Source of the DNA: Flavobacterium sp. 140616W15
Lineage (GTDB): Bacteria > Bacteroidota > Bacteroidia > Flavobacteriales > Flavobacteriaceae
Length of the DNA stretch: 64,000 bases
Reading direction: 5' to 3'
NCBI RefSeq assembly: GCF_003668995.1
Contig: NZ_CP033068.1
Span: forward strand, 1,426,001-1,490,000
The notes under the pieces are model-generated. The model was not told the origin of the DNA and did not search any database. It worked only from the letters and a program-made list of their open reading frames with translations. Shown in pieces: positions 36,910 to 45,976 of this stretch (positions are counted from its first letter, which is position 1; the number at the start of each line of letters is the position of its first letter). A program made the translations under genes and the position numbers.

Positions 36910-39162
36910 ATGAAAAGAATAATTATTTCAGCAATTTGTATGACAATTTTCCCAGCTTTTGAAGGATTTTCACAAGAGGAAAAAATATCACGAAAAGCAA
37001 CAGATACCACAAAAACAAAAATTCTAGAAACCGACACCAAAGAAGAAAAAAACAGAAATGTGATGTTAAATGCGGCAAACAATACAGGGCCGCGTGATGT
37101 GAATATAGGATTACCAACAACAGTAGGGGGAATCACAATTCAGGAAAATGATTTACCAGTAGTTTATTATTTCTGGCCAGAGTTACCAAACAGAACATGG
37201 AGACAAAGCAAGAGTTTAGGACGAACGGGTTTATTGAAAATTGGTGAAGCAGCAATTACAACAGGTGATTTAGGATTTACAGTTAATTCATATACAAGAT
37301 TAGGAACAGATAAATTAGAAATAAACGGTAATTTTTCGGGATCAAGTTTCGGATGGATGAAAGGAGACTTAAATGTTACAGGACCATTAAGCAAAGGTTG
37401 GTCGTATACAATGGGAGCCTATGCTAATTTTGATCCGAATTCATTTGATTTAAAATTTGCTAACTATTCAGATAGGACACAAATTTACCGAGCAGGAATA
37501 ACTAAGAAATTCAACAATGGAAAAGGCGAAATTAGCTTTTTGTATAAATATGCTAACTCAGCATCTTTAAGCAACTATGCTGTTTTTGAATATAAAGAAG
37601 GAGGTAAAGTAGAGGAGTACAACGGTTTTAGAATAGGACGAGATTCTTATATCGTAAACGATGGAACTTTCATGTTTAAAGACATACTTACAGGACAGTC
37701 AAAAAAAGCAGATATGGGAGGTAGTGATGCTGCATCAACCTCACATACATTTGATTTATTAGGGAACTATGACTTAGCAAATGATTGGAAGTTTAATTTC
37801 TCAACTCGTTTTCGTTATGCAAAAGCATCACAATTAGTAACAATACCATTAAGTATTTTTGAAGCTACAGCAGCTGATAATTTTACTTATCAGGCTACAG
37901 GGCAATCATATGTAGGTAATGTGAACTCAATGCTTGCAATGTACACAGATGGAACACCAACAACTACTTTTTTATCACGATTTGAAATAAAAAAGAATGT
38001 TGATAATCACAAATGGAGATTTGGGTTAATGGAATACTATTATAATGTAGATGAGTTTACATCAAGCCGTTCGTTTTTTAATCAGACAGTAAGTGCAAAC
38101 CCAGATAAATTAGTGCGTAATACTCCAGGAGGAACAGCAAATACAGATGCAAGTGGATTTTACAACTATAACGTAGGAGGAGAGTATCATAATGGTTTTG
38201 AGAATAAACTATCGGCTTATTTTTCAGATAACTGGACAATATCAGATCGTTTAACAGTAGCATATGGTGTAAATTTAAGATATCACAAATTAAAAGGAGA
38301 TTATTATCAAACACCAAGAACACCAAATGTTGTATTTGATCCAAGTCAGAAAACATATTTTGATAATAACTGGTTTCATTTAGGAGGATCTATAAATGCA
38401 GTTTATAAAGTAATAAAAAGTGCAGGAATCCTAGCTGATTTTACTTATACCGAAAAAAATGGACAATTAGAAAGTTATTCAGGAGCAGCAGAACCTAACT
38501 TAGCAAAAACAAAAAGCCCATTGGGAGCATTTGGAGTATATTTTAATCAGGAAAAATTTAGTATTGTTTCACAGGCTACTTATCTAACAAGAAATAATTA
38601 TCAGGCAAGACTTAATTTAGTAAATCCAACAAACTCAAGCCAGTCAGAAGTAGCAACAGTTTTTTATGACATACAAACTTTGGGTTGGACTACAGATATC
38701 GTGGCAACGCCATTTGAAGGATTTAATCTTCATTACTTGATAACGTTCCAGGATCCAGTTTATAAAAATTATAATTTTTCAGCTTTTGGAAACAACTATT
38801 CATATAATGACAAAAATGTATTAGAAATATCAAAAGTATTGATGGAAATTGATCCTAGTTATACCTATAAAGATTTTAAACTATGGGCAAGCTTCCGTTA
38901 TTTCAGTAAGCAATATGCAAATCAAACAAATGCATTATACTTTGCACCAAGATGGGAAACATTTGGAGGAGTAAATTATAAAATTAATAACCATTTCGAT
39001 ATCGGACTTACAGCAGTAAACTTCTTAAATCAAACGGGAGCGAAAGGAACAATAAACGGAGCAGAATTAATTACAGATGCTTCACCATATTACGATAAAC
39101 TATTGGTAGGATCATATATTCGACCATTTACATTAGAAGCGTCATTAAATTTCAGATTTTAA
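36910..39162 (+). CDS. TonB-dependent receptor-like outer-membrane protein
   Basis: 750 residues with a signal sequence (MKRIIISAICMTIFPAFEGFS). About 90-190 is plug-like (NVTGPLSKGWSYTMGAY), then many amphipathic strands to the C-terminal LEASLNFRF, which ends in Phe as outer-membrane barrels do. The N-terminal part is short and lacks an obvious carboxypeptidase-regulatory domain or a clean TonB box, so it is a smaller receptor of the family rather than a SusC. It lies 11 bp before a GH3 glycosidase gene, which suggests uptake of a glycoside or oligosaccharide. Confidence 0.8.
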   Translation: MKRIIISAICMTIFPAFEGFSQEEKISRKATDTTKTKILETDTKEEKNRNVMLNAANNTGPRDVNIGLPTTVGGITIQENDLPVVYYFWPELPNRTWRQSKSLGRTGLLKIGEAAITTGDLGFTVNSYTRLGTDKLEINGNFSGSSFGWMKGDLNVTGPLSKGWSYTMGAYANFDPNSFDLKFANYSDRTQIYRAGITKKFNNGKGEISFLYKYANSASLSNYAVFEYKEGGKVEEYNGFRIGRDSYIVNDGTFMFKDILTGQSKKADMGGSDAASTSHTFDLLGNYDLANDWKFNFSTRFRYAKASQLVTIPLSIFEATAADNFTYQATGQSYVGNVNSMLAMYTDGTPTTTFLSRFEIKKNVDNHKWRFGLMEYYYNVDEFTSSRSFFNQTVSANPDKLVRNTPGGTANTDASGFYNYNVGGEYHNGFENKLSAYFSDNWTISDRLTVAYGVNLRYHKLKGDYYQTPRTPNVVFDPSQKTYFDNNWFHLGGSINAVYKVIKSAGILADFTYTEKNGQLESYSGAAEPNLAKTKSPLGAFGVYFNQEKFSIVSQATYLTRNNYQARLNLVNPTNSSQSEVATVFYDIQTLGWTTDIVATPFEGFNLHYLITFQDPVYKNYNFSAFGNNYSYNDKNVLEISKVLMEIDPSYTYKDFKLWASFRYFSKQYANQTNALYFAPRWETFGGVNYKINNHFDIGLTAVNFLNQTGAKGTINGAELITDASPYYDKLLVGSYIRPFTLEASLNFRF

Positions 39163-39173
39163 ATAGTATATAA

Positions 39174-41486
39174 ATGAAAAAAACAGTCATAACGATAAGT
39201 TTAGCTTTCTTTTTAAGCGTAACGATGCATGCCCAGCAGGAAAATTTCACAATAGTTAAAAATAATAAAGGGGCAGATTTAGGATATTCTCCTGAATCAG
39301 GAGTAAAAATTTTAACCATAAACGGAAAAAAATTTAAAGATTTAAATAAAAACGGAAAATTAGATAAATATGAAGATTGGCGACTTTCAGCAGATGAGCG
39401 TGCCAAAGATTTAGCATCAAAAATGACGGTAGAACAAATTGCAGGATTAATGCTTTATAGCCGTCATCAATCATTACCAGCAGGAGTATCGGGATATAAT
39501 TTAGGAACATATAATGGTAAAGTTTTCCCAGAAAGTAATGCCAAAGCGTATGATCTGGCAGACCAACAAAAAGCATTTTTACAAGAAGATAATTTGCGTC
39601 ATGTATTAATTACAAATGTAGAAAGTCCAGAAGTAGCTGCATTATGGAACAATAAGATGCAGGCATTTGTAGAAGGAATAGGATTAGGAATTCCTAGTAA
39701 TACCAGTACCGATCCGCGACATTTAGCAACTGTAACTTCAGAGTTTAATGCAGGAGCAGGAGGAACAATTTCGATGTGGCCAGACGGTTTAGGAATGGCT
39801 GCAACTTTTGATCCAAAAATTGTAGAGCAGTTTGGACAAATAGCAGCCAAAGAATACCGTGCATTAGGAATTGCAACAGCCTTGTCACCACAAATAGATT
39901 TAGGAACAGAACCAAGATGGTATAGAATTTCGATGACATTTGGCGAAAGCCCATCATTAACAAGAGATATGGGACGTGCCTATATCGATGGTTTTCAAAC
40001 ATCATATGGAAAAGACGAAATCAAAGATGGATGGGGATACAAGAGTGTGAATGCCATGGTAAAACACTGGCCGAGCGGTGGAGCCGAAGAAGGTGGACGC
40101 GATGGACATTGGGCTTATGGGAAATTTGCAGTATATCCGGGGAATAATTTGCAACAGCATATAGATCCTTTTGTAAATGGAGCGTTTAAATTAAAAGGGA
40201 AAACCAGTAAAGCATCAGCAGTAATGCCTTATTACACAATCACTTTTGATCAGGATAAAAAATACAACGAAAATGTTGCTAATGGATATAGCAAATACAT
40301 TATTACCGATTTATTAAGAGATAAATACGGTTACGATGGAGTAGTTTGTACCGATTGGCTGATTACAGGAGATGAAGGAAAAACACCAAATGTCTTTGCA
40401 GGAAAACCTTGGGGTGTAGAAAATCTTTCGATTGTAGACAGACATTACAAAGCGATCATGGCAGGAGTAGATCAATTTGGAGGAAATAATGATAAAAAAC
40501 CAGTTTTAGCCGCTTATGAAATAGGAATCAAAGAATATGGAGAACCATTTATGAGAGCCCGCTTTGAAAGATCAGCAGTTCGATTATTAAAGAATATTTT
40601 TAGAGTAGGACTTTTTGAAAATCCATATCTGAATATATCAGAAACAAAAGAAGTTGTTGGAAATTCAAAGTTTATGGAAGCAGGATATGGTGCACAATTA
40701 AAATCGATTGTATTATTGAAAAATAAGGCATCAATTCTTCCATTAAAAGAAAAGAAAACAGTTTTTATTCCTAAAATTTATACAGCTTCAAAGAAAGACT
40801 GGTGGGGAGTAGGAAGCATGCCAAAATTTGAATACCCAGTAAATTTAGAATTAGTAAAAAAATACTATAATGTTACAGACGAACCTTCAAAAGCAGATTT
40901 TGCAATTGTTTTTGTAACAAGTCCACAAAGTTTAGAAGATGGGTATGATTTAAATGACAGAACTAATGGAAGTAATGGCTATGTGCCAATTTCTTTACAA
41001 TACGGAACGTATACAGCAACAACAGCAAGAGCTAAAAGTATAGCCGCAGGAGATCAGGTTATTGACCCAACTATTACCGATAGAACTTATAAAAATAAAA
41101 CGGTTACTGTAGCCAATACAATGGATTTGAGAACCATTCTGGATACAAAAGACATGATGGAAGGTAAGCCAGTTATAGTTTCAGTAACAGCTTCAAAGCC
41201 AATGATTTTTAATGAGTTTGAAAATCAAGTTGATGGAATTGTTTTAAATTTTGGAGTATCTACACAGGCTGTATTAGATATAATATCTGGAAAAACAGAA
41301 CCATCAGGTTTATTGCCAATTCAGATGCCAGCTAATATGGAAACAGTTGAAAAACAATTTGAAGACGTTCCATTTGATATGGTTTCGCATAAGGACAGTG
41401 AAGGAAATGTTTATGATTTTGCTTATGGGTTAAACTGGAAAGGAGTTATAAAAGATAGCAGAACCAGCACATATAAGAAAGAATAG
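39174..41486 (+). CDS. Glycoside hydrolase family 3 protein (beta-glucosidase type)
   Basis: 770 residues. Signal peptide (MKKTVITISLAFFLSVTMHA), GH3 N-terminal TIM-barrel domain (about 70-430) with the nucleophile motif GVVCTDW (D394), then the C-terminal alpha/beta sandwich (about 470-740; AGYGAQLKSIVLLKNKASILPL). The KHWPSGGAEEGGRDGHW segment is the conserved KH loop region, here enlarged. The product is exported, probably periplasmic. Paired with the upstream TonB receptor, it likely cleaves a beta-linked glucoside or xyloside; the substrate is not readable. Confidence 0.9.
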   Translation: MKKTVITISLAFFLSVTMHAQQENFTIVKNNKGADLGYSPESGVKILTINGKKFKDLNKNGKLDKYEDWRLSADERAKDLASKMTVEQIAGLMLYSRHQSLPAGVSGYNLGTYNGKVFPESNAKAYDLADQQKAFLQEDNLRHVLITNVESPEVAALWNNKMQAFVEGIGLGIPSNTSTDPRHLATVTSEFNAGAGGTISMWPDGLGMAATFDPKIVEQFGQIAAKEYRALGIATALSPQIDLGTEPRWYRISMTFGESPSLTRDMGRAYIDGFQTSYGKDEIKDGWGYKSVNAMVKHWPSGGAEEGGRDGHWAYGKFAVYPGNNLQQHIDPFVNGAFKLKGKTSKASAVMPYYTITFDQDKKYNENVANGYSKYIITDLLRDKYGYDGVVCTDWLITGDEGKTPNVFAGKPWGVENLSIVDRHYKAIMAGVDQFGGNNDKKPVLAAYEIGIKEYGEPFMRARFERSAVRLLKNIFRVGLFENPYLNISETKEVVGNSKFMEAGYGAQLKSIVLLKNKASILPLKEKKTVFIPKIYTASKKDWWGVGSMPKFEYPVNLELVKKYYNVTDEPSKADFAIVFVTSPQSLEDGYDLNDRTNGSNGYVPISLQYGTYTATTARAKSIAAGDQVIDPTITDRTYKNKTVTVANTMDLRTILDTKDMMEGKPVIVSVTASKPMIFNEFENQVDGIVLNFGVSTQAVLDIISGKTEPSGLLPIQMPANMETVEKQFEDVPFDMVSHKDSEGNVYDFAYGLNWKGVIKDSRTSTYKKE

Positions 41487-41540
41487 CATATCTAAAATAG
41501 CTCATATAAGAGCATATAAATAAAAAGTAAAGTTAGTTGT

Positions 41541-41574
41541 AAAAACCAGTGAAGTAAAGAGCACTGGTTTTTTT
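41541..41574 (+). terminator. Terminator after the GH3 gene (duplicated copy)
   Basis: AAAACCAGTG...CACTGGTTTTTTT. Nearly the same hairpin lies at 42676-42708, as part of a longer direct repeat. Confidence 0.8.
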
Positions 41575-41601
41575 ATGCATTATAATAAATGCAATTTAAT
41601 C

Positions 41602-41692
41602 TTAAAATGATTCGTTATTTGATTCTAATTCAAATAATTGCACTTGATTTTTTAGCATTTCAACTACCAAATTCATCATTCTTTTTGGATAG
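41602..41692 (-). pseudogene. Remnant of the 3' end of the 42736 gene
   Basis: The bases match 42736-42819 (stop codon and last about 28 codons of the 137-residue hypothetical protein), followed by a jump to sequence equivalent to about 42910. Together with the duplicated terminator, it forms a direct repeat of about 145 bp (41541-41684 and 42676-42819) flanking the fibre-family gene at 41922. The rest of 41693-41921 is AT-rich with no other feature. Confidence 0.8.
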
Positions 41693-41921
41693 TTTAAATT
41701 AGTAAGATTGATGTTTGTTTGATATAAAAAAAATGAAATGCTAACGTTCAGAAGAAGCTAATTGAAATAATGCGGGTTGGATAAATTTAATATATTATAA
41801 TAAGGTAGTGATAATTAATATGGTTTTATGTATTTTGTTGCTATATTCTTAATAATTTTATTTTGCTATAGATTAAATATACTTTTTTTCTTATATTACG
41901 AAAATAATAATATTTAGTACT

Positions 41922-42668
41922 ATGGTTTTTATAAAAAAAATAAAGGTTGCATCGTTTTTGTTCCTAATTACCAATTGTGTCTTTGGGCAAATGACAGGTA
42001 TAAATACACAAAAGCCTGAAGCTGATCTACACGTTAAAGGGGACATGATTCTAACAGAAACTCCAGTTCTATCTACACAAGCACATGTCTTAGGAGTTAA
42101 TGATAAAGGAAATATTGGTATTTTACCTGTTGTTCCAGCTAAATTGATGTTTATACAATCATCAAAACCTCAAACATATACAGATATAGGATCGATAAAT
42201 AAGTTTAATGCTGGAGACGAATTTATTGTAGCATGGGATTTATCAGAAATAGTTACAAATAATATAGTAGCCTTTAATGGTAATCCGAGTAACTCAGATA
42301 TGCAATATTTTGAGTTTAAAGAAGATGGGATGTATGAGATTAGTGGTTTTATTAATTATAGCCCTAATATTACCAATAAATATGCTACCATAAGGCATGC
42401 AGGGGTAAATGTCGCTATACAATATTATGAAAATGGAAAATGGAAAAATCTTGCCGGTGCAAGAAGTTTATTCTCTATAGATTATGCAGATTTATCACAA
42501 ACTATAAATGTAGCTCCTGCTATTAAACAATTTGCAAAAGGAGACCGGCTAAGGATGATATTTAAAAGACCAACTTCAGAATTTGGAATACCTCACGAAA
42601 AAAGTTTTGGAATACACAGACCTACAGGGACGACATTTACAAAAGGACTTAAAATAATAGCCTATTAA
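41922..42668 (+). CDS. Secreted fibre-family protein with C1q/TNF-like domain
   Basis: 248 residues with a signal peptide (MVFIKKIKVASFLFLITNCVFG), a shortened family signature (MTGINTQKPEADLHVKG), a short linker and a beta-rich C-terminal domain (about 75-248: FEFKEDGMYEISGFINY, ending TFTKGLKIIAY) resembling C1q/TNF-like tips. It lacks the NTAIG repeats and lies 8 kb from the main island, between two copies of the end of the neighbouring gene, so it appears to have been inserted by recombination. No promoter element of the GAGTAG type precedes it. Confidence 0.7.
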   Translation: MVFIKKIKVASFLFLITNCVFGQMTGINTQKPEADLHVKGDMILTETPVLSTQAHVLGVNDKGNIGILPVVPAKLMFIQSSKPQTYTDIGSINKFNAGDEFIVAWDLSEIVTNNIVAFNGNPSNSDMQYFEFKEDGMYEISGFINYSPNITNKYATIRHAGVNVAIQYYENGKWKNLAGARSLFSIDYADLSQTINVAPAIKQFAKGDRLRMIFKRPTSEFGIPHEKSFGIHRPTGTTFTKGLKIIAY

Positions 42669-42675
42669 ATAAAAG

Positions 42676-42708
42676 AAAACCAGTGAAGTTAAAAACACTG
42701 GTTTTTTT
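42676..42708 (+). terminator. Terminator of the 41922 gene
   Basis: AAAACCAGTG (42676-42685) pairs with CACTGG and a T run (42696-42708). It also ends just beyond the convergent gene's stop at 42736. Confidence 0.8.
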
Positions 42709-42735
42709 ATGCATTATAATAAATGCAATTTAATT

Positions 42736-43149
42736 TTAAAATGATTCATTATTTGATTCTAATTCGAATAATTGCACTTGATTTTTTAGCCTTTCAATTA
42801 CCAAATTCATCATTCTTTTATTCAAGCTGGAAGAATTTTGAATATACGATTGATATTCATCTAATGTAAAAAGTGCGATTACCATACCTTTAAGTGAATT
42901 TCGGAATTTAATGTCTTTTTGGATAGCATTTTCAATTACCGAAAGTTTCTTTTCAACGGTATAAGAATAAAAATCAGTTTTGTTTTTATTGACATAATTT
43001 ATAAAAACGGCAACTAATAAATCATTTTGGAGTTTTAAAATCGGCCGAAGTACTTCGTTTTGAAATAATTCATCTGCAGAAGATTGAGCATTTACAGTGC
43101 CTAAAGTTGGTCCTCGGAATTCTTGTAAAAAAGTATCTCGCTGGCTCAT
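42736..43149 (-). CDS. Conserved hypothetical protein, 137 aa
   Basis: Cytosolic, mainly helical (NEVLRPILKLQNDLLVAVFINYV, LNKRMMNLVIERLKNQVQLF); no recognised domain, signal or TM. The start MSQRDTFLQEF fits a single-gene unit divergent from the thioesterase gene (71 bp apart). Its 3' end is duplicated at 41602-41692. I assign no function. Confidence 0.6.
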   Translation of the reverse strand: MSQRDTFLQEFRGPTLGTVNAQSSADELFQNEVLRPILKLQNDLLVAVFINYVNKNKTDFYSYTVEKKLSVIENAIQKDIKFRNSLKGMVIALFTLDEYQSYIQNSSSLNKRMMNLVIERLKNQVQLFELESNNESF

Positions 43150-43220
43150 ATTTTTATTATAAAATTAAAAAAAAATAATGACACTAAAATGTTATTTTTG
43201 TTACTAATAAATTAATAATT

Positions 43221-43604
43221 ATGAGATTTCATACTCGAAAATGGGTTAAACCCGAAGATCTAAATCCAAACGGAACTTTATTTGGCGGACAATTGCTGGC
43301 ATGGATAGACGAAGAGTTGGCTTTATACACAATTATTCAGCTAGAAAACTATAGAGTGGTAACCAAGCATATGTCGGAAATTAACTTTAAAAGTTCAGCC
43401 AAACAAGGAGATATTGTCGAAATTGGAATTGATGTAGTTAAGTTCGGAAATACTTCACTAGTATTGAAAAGTGAAGTAAGGAACATGATGACCAGAGAAA
43501 CTATTATTACAATCGATACTATTACAATGGTAAATCTTGGTGAGGATGGGAAACCAAAGGCACATGGAAAAACGAAGATAGAATACGTAAAAGACCGTTT
43601 ATAG
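43221..43604 (+). CDS. Acyl-CoA thioesterase, hotdog fold (YciA-like)
   Basis: 127 residues of the acyl-CoA hydrolase hotdog family: NPNGTLFGGQLLAWIDEELALY carries the catalytic Asp/Glu helix, followed by strands (EINFKSSAKQGDIVEIGIDV). It would hydrolyse acyl-CoA esters in the cytoplasm. Monocistronic, ending at a bidirectional terminator (43627-43691). Confidence 0.85.
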   Translation: MRFHTRKWVKPEDLNPNGTLFGGQLLAWIDEELALYTIIQLENYRVVTKHMSEINFKSSAKQGDIVEIGIDVVKFGNTSLVLKSEVRNMMTRETIITIDTITMVNLGEDGKPKAHGKTKIEYVKDRL

Positions 43605-43626
43605 ATTTTACATTATATAAAAAAAT

Positions 43627-43691
43627 AACCATATAAGTCATGTAAGTTGATTAAAGCAAGGCTTATGTTTTCTTATATAACTTATATGGTT
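43627..43691. terminator. Bidirectional terminator between convergent genes
   Basis: AACCATATAAGT (43627-43638) and ACTTATATGGTT (43680-43691) are perfect complements around a 41-nt loop, between the stops at 43604 and 43698. The long loop lowers confidence. Confidence 0.5.
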
Positions 43692-43697
43692 TAAAAA

Positions 43698-44954
43698 CTA
43701 CTCTAAATGACCAATCTTTGATGGTAATTCAAATATTTCTAGATCAAAATAAGGTGCAGAAGCAATAATGTGATCAAAAATATCAGCCATTATATATTCA
43801 TAATTTGCCCAACGTTTATCACTTGAAAAAGTATAAATTTCTAAAGGAACTCCATGAGCAGTCGATTGTAATTGACGACACATCATGTGCATATCTTTAT
43901 TTAATCCCGGATGACTTACCATATATTGAATAATATATTTTCTGAATAACCCAAGATTAGTCATATTTCGACCATTGAGAGCCAAAGACTTGTCAATATT
44001 ATTTATCGTATTGTATTTTTCAATTTCGGACTGACGAGATTCAATATAAGGAGTAATAAGTTGAATCTTTTTCATCATATTCAAATCATCATTAGACAAA
44101 AAACGAATCGTACTGGTTTTAATCAAAATATGCCTTTTAATACGACGACCATCTGATTTTTGCATCCCACGCCAGTTTTGGAAAGAGTCAGAACTCAAAG
44201 CATAAGTAGGAATGGTAGTAATTGTATTGTCAAAATTTCGAACTTTTACTGTAGTAAGATTAATTTCGATAACATCACCATCGGCTCCAAATTTGTCCAT
44301 TGTAATCCAGTCGCCAATACGAACCATATCGTTGATAGCAACCTGAACACTAGAAACGAAACCAAGAATAGTATCTCTAAAAATTAAGATAATAATTGCT
44401 GACAGAGTTCCTAAAATGGTTAATAATTCACCTTGTTTGATTCCGAATAATTTAGAAACAATAATTACAATTCCAAATATCCATAGAATCATCATAACAA
44501 CCTGAATAAAACTATCAATAGGTTTATCGCTATATTCAGGTTTTTGTTTCAAATAATCTTTAAGAGAATTAAAAACAGTTTGAATGATCCATAGCGATAA
44601 TAGTACGATATATACACCAACAATTTTCCCAAAGACCAATTCCCAATATTCATATTTGTCTAAGATTATAGGAACAGCTTTATAGATAAAGAAAAACGGA
44701 ATTAAGTAAGCGGTGTATTTAGTAGTTTTATTATTGATTAAAAAATCATCAAACTTAGTTTTTGTTTTTTGGGCAAAAACAGCGGTAAGAGTTACCAAAA
44801 GAAATTTAGCTATATAATATACGGCGTATGCCATTATTATTAATAAAGCAATATTTAATACAAGACTAAGGTAGGCCGCAATATTGCGACTCATACCCCA
44901 GTCTCTAAAAAGAGGGTATAAAAAGTTAAATATTTTCTCCAAAAACTTAAGCAT
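43698..44954 (-). CDS. MscS-family mechanosensitive channel (miniconductance type)
   Basis: 418 residues. Several N-terminal TM helices (LSLVLNIALLIIMAYAVYYI; IPFFFIYKAVPIIL; GVYIVLLSLWIIQTVF; VVMMILWIFGIVIIV) precede the pore-lining TM3 region (GTLSAIIILIFRDTILGFVSSV) and the MscS beta domain (GDWITMDKFGADGDVIEINLTTVKVRNFD). The inserted cytoplasmic region and the end (HGVPLEIYTFSSDKRWANYEYIMADIFDHI) resemble YbdG/MscM. It acts in osmotic-downshock protection. It overlaps the upstream DUF3817 gene by 8 bp, so the two are co-transcribed. Confidence 0.9.
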   Translation of the reverse strand: MLKFLEKIFNFLYPLFRDWGMSRNIAAYLSLVLNIALLIIMAYAVYYIAKFLLVTLTAVFAQKTKTKFDDFLINNKTTKYTAYLIPFFFIYKAVPIILDKYEYWELVFGKIVGVYIVLLSLWIIQTVFNSLKDYLKQKPEYSDKPIDSFIQVVMMILWIFGIVIIVSKLFGIKQGELLTILGTLSAIIILIFRDTILGFVSSVQVAINDMVRIGDWITMDKFGADGDVIEINLTTVKVRNFDNTITTIPTYALSSDSFQNWRGMQKSDGRRIKRHILIKTSTIRFLSNDDLNMMKKIQLITPYIESRQSEIEKYNTINNIDKSLALNGRNMTNLGLFRKYIIQYMVSHPGLNKDMHMMCRQLQSTAHGVPLEIYTFSSDKRWANYEYIMADIFDHIIASAPYFDLEIFELPSKIGHLE

Positions 44955-45231
44955 TTTTCAAGTATTTATACTCAACATAAAAAGTACCAAACGGAATCAC
45001 AGAAGCAATTAAGATTAACATGAAAGTTTTAAAATCCCATTTTTGAGCACTTTTTAATAAAATAGCTAATAAAACATATGCCACAAATAGCAAACCATGA
45101 CTCATTCCGATAGGGAATAATAGTGTTTTGTATAAATCTAGGTTTGTAGGCTTAATAAAAAGCATGTTAGAGAATAAAACCAAGTATGAAATTCCTTCTA
45201 AAATCGCTGTAATCTTAAAAATCTTGAGCAT
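44947..45231 (-). CDS. DUF3817 membrane protein
   Basis: 94 residues with three TM helices and the family pattern FKITAILEGISYLVLF...PIGMSHGLLFVAYVLL...FGTFYVEYKYL. No known function. It is the first gene of a two-gene unit with the mechanosensitive channel (8-bp overlap). Confidence 0.85.
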   Translation of the reverse strand: MLKIFKITAILEGISYLVLFSNMLFIKPTNLDLYKTLLFPIGMSHGLLFVAYVLLAILLKSAQKWDFKTFMLILIASVIPFGTFYVEYKYLKNA

Positions 45232-45335
45232 TTAATTATTTTTTTAAATTATTAACGGTAAAATTAATGATTCTGCTTGATTTTTAGGGTATCGAATGAG
45301 AAAGTAATTTACTTTTACAATCTTAAACTTTGATA

Positions 45336-45869
45336 ATGAGTAAACGCGATTTAAAAAAATATTTAAACGATCTTACTAAAGAACAATTAGAAGAGCAGTT
45401 AATCGAATTGTACGAGAAATTTGCTCCTGTAAAAGTCTATTATGATTTTGTGTTCAATCCAAAAGAAGAGACATTGCTGCAGGAATGTAAGTTGAAAATT
45501 TCAAACGAATATTTTCCAATTAAAGCAAAAGCATCAAGACGGCGTTTAAAACCAAAAATGCGACGTTCAGTAGCTCAAAAATACATCAAACATTTTATAC
45601 TTTTAGGAGTAGATCCGTTTGTAATCGCTGATGTTATGCTTTACAATATCGAAATAGCACAAACATATTCATCTGAAAATCCTGTAAAGCAAGAACTTTT
45701 TTACAAAAGCATGTGCAATTCATTCGATCAGGCAGTGAATTTTATAGTTTCAAACGGAATTTTAGCCGAATTTAAATCCAGAATAAATCAGATTTATGAG
45801 GAAACAGCTACTCAAAAATGGAAAAATGAGCCTGATTTTGAAGTAATTTTGGATAAAATCACATTTTAG
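45336..45869 (+). CDS. DUF6155-like conserved protein
   Basis: 178 residues from ATG 45336 (MSKRDLKKYLNDLTKEQLEE); a TTG six bases upstream is a less likely start. Helical and cytosolic with a basic patch (AKASRRRLKPKMRRS). I believe it is DUF6155, known from Bacteroidota but without assigned function; this family name is from memory. It precedes a helicase by 107 bp on the same strand. Confidence 0.7.
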   Translation: MSKRDLKKYLNDLTKEQLEEQLIELYEKFAPVKVYYDFVFNPKEETLLQECKLKISNEYFPIKAKASRRRLKPKMRRSVAQKYIKHFILLGVDPFVIADVMLYNIEIAQTYSSENPVKQELFYKSMCNSFDQAVNFIVSNGILAEFKSRINQIYEETATQKWKNEPDFEVILDKITF

Positions 45870-45976
45870 AACCCATTCCATAATTAAATAATCGTGAACT
45901 TTTCTTTTTATTTTAAGATAAAAAAGGCGCAATAACTGTTTTTTAGGTGTATTTTTGCAAAAACCAATAAAAAACA

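Noticed and set aside
40458..40475. GAGTAGATCAATTTGG, resembling the island promoter element
   Set aside because: It is inside the GH3 coding sequence and I did not find the fixed-distance -7 box that the six island copies have.
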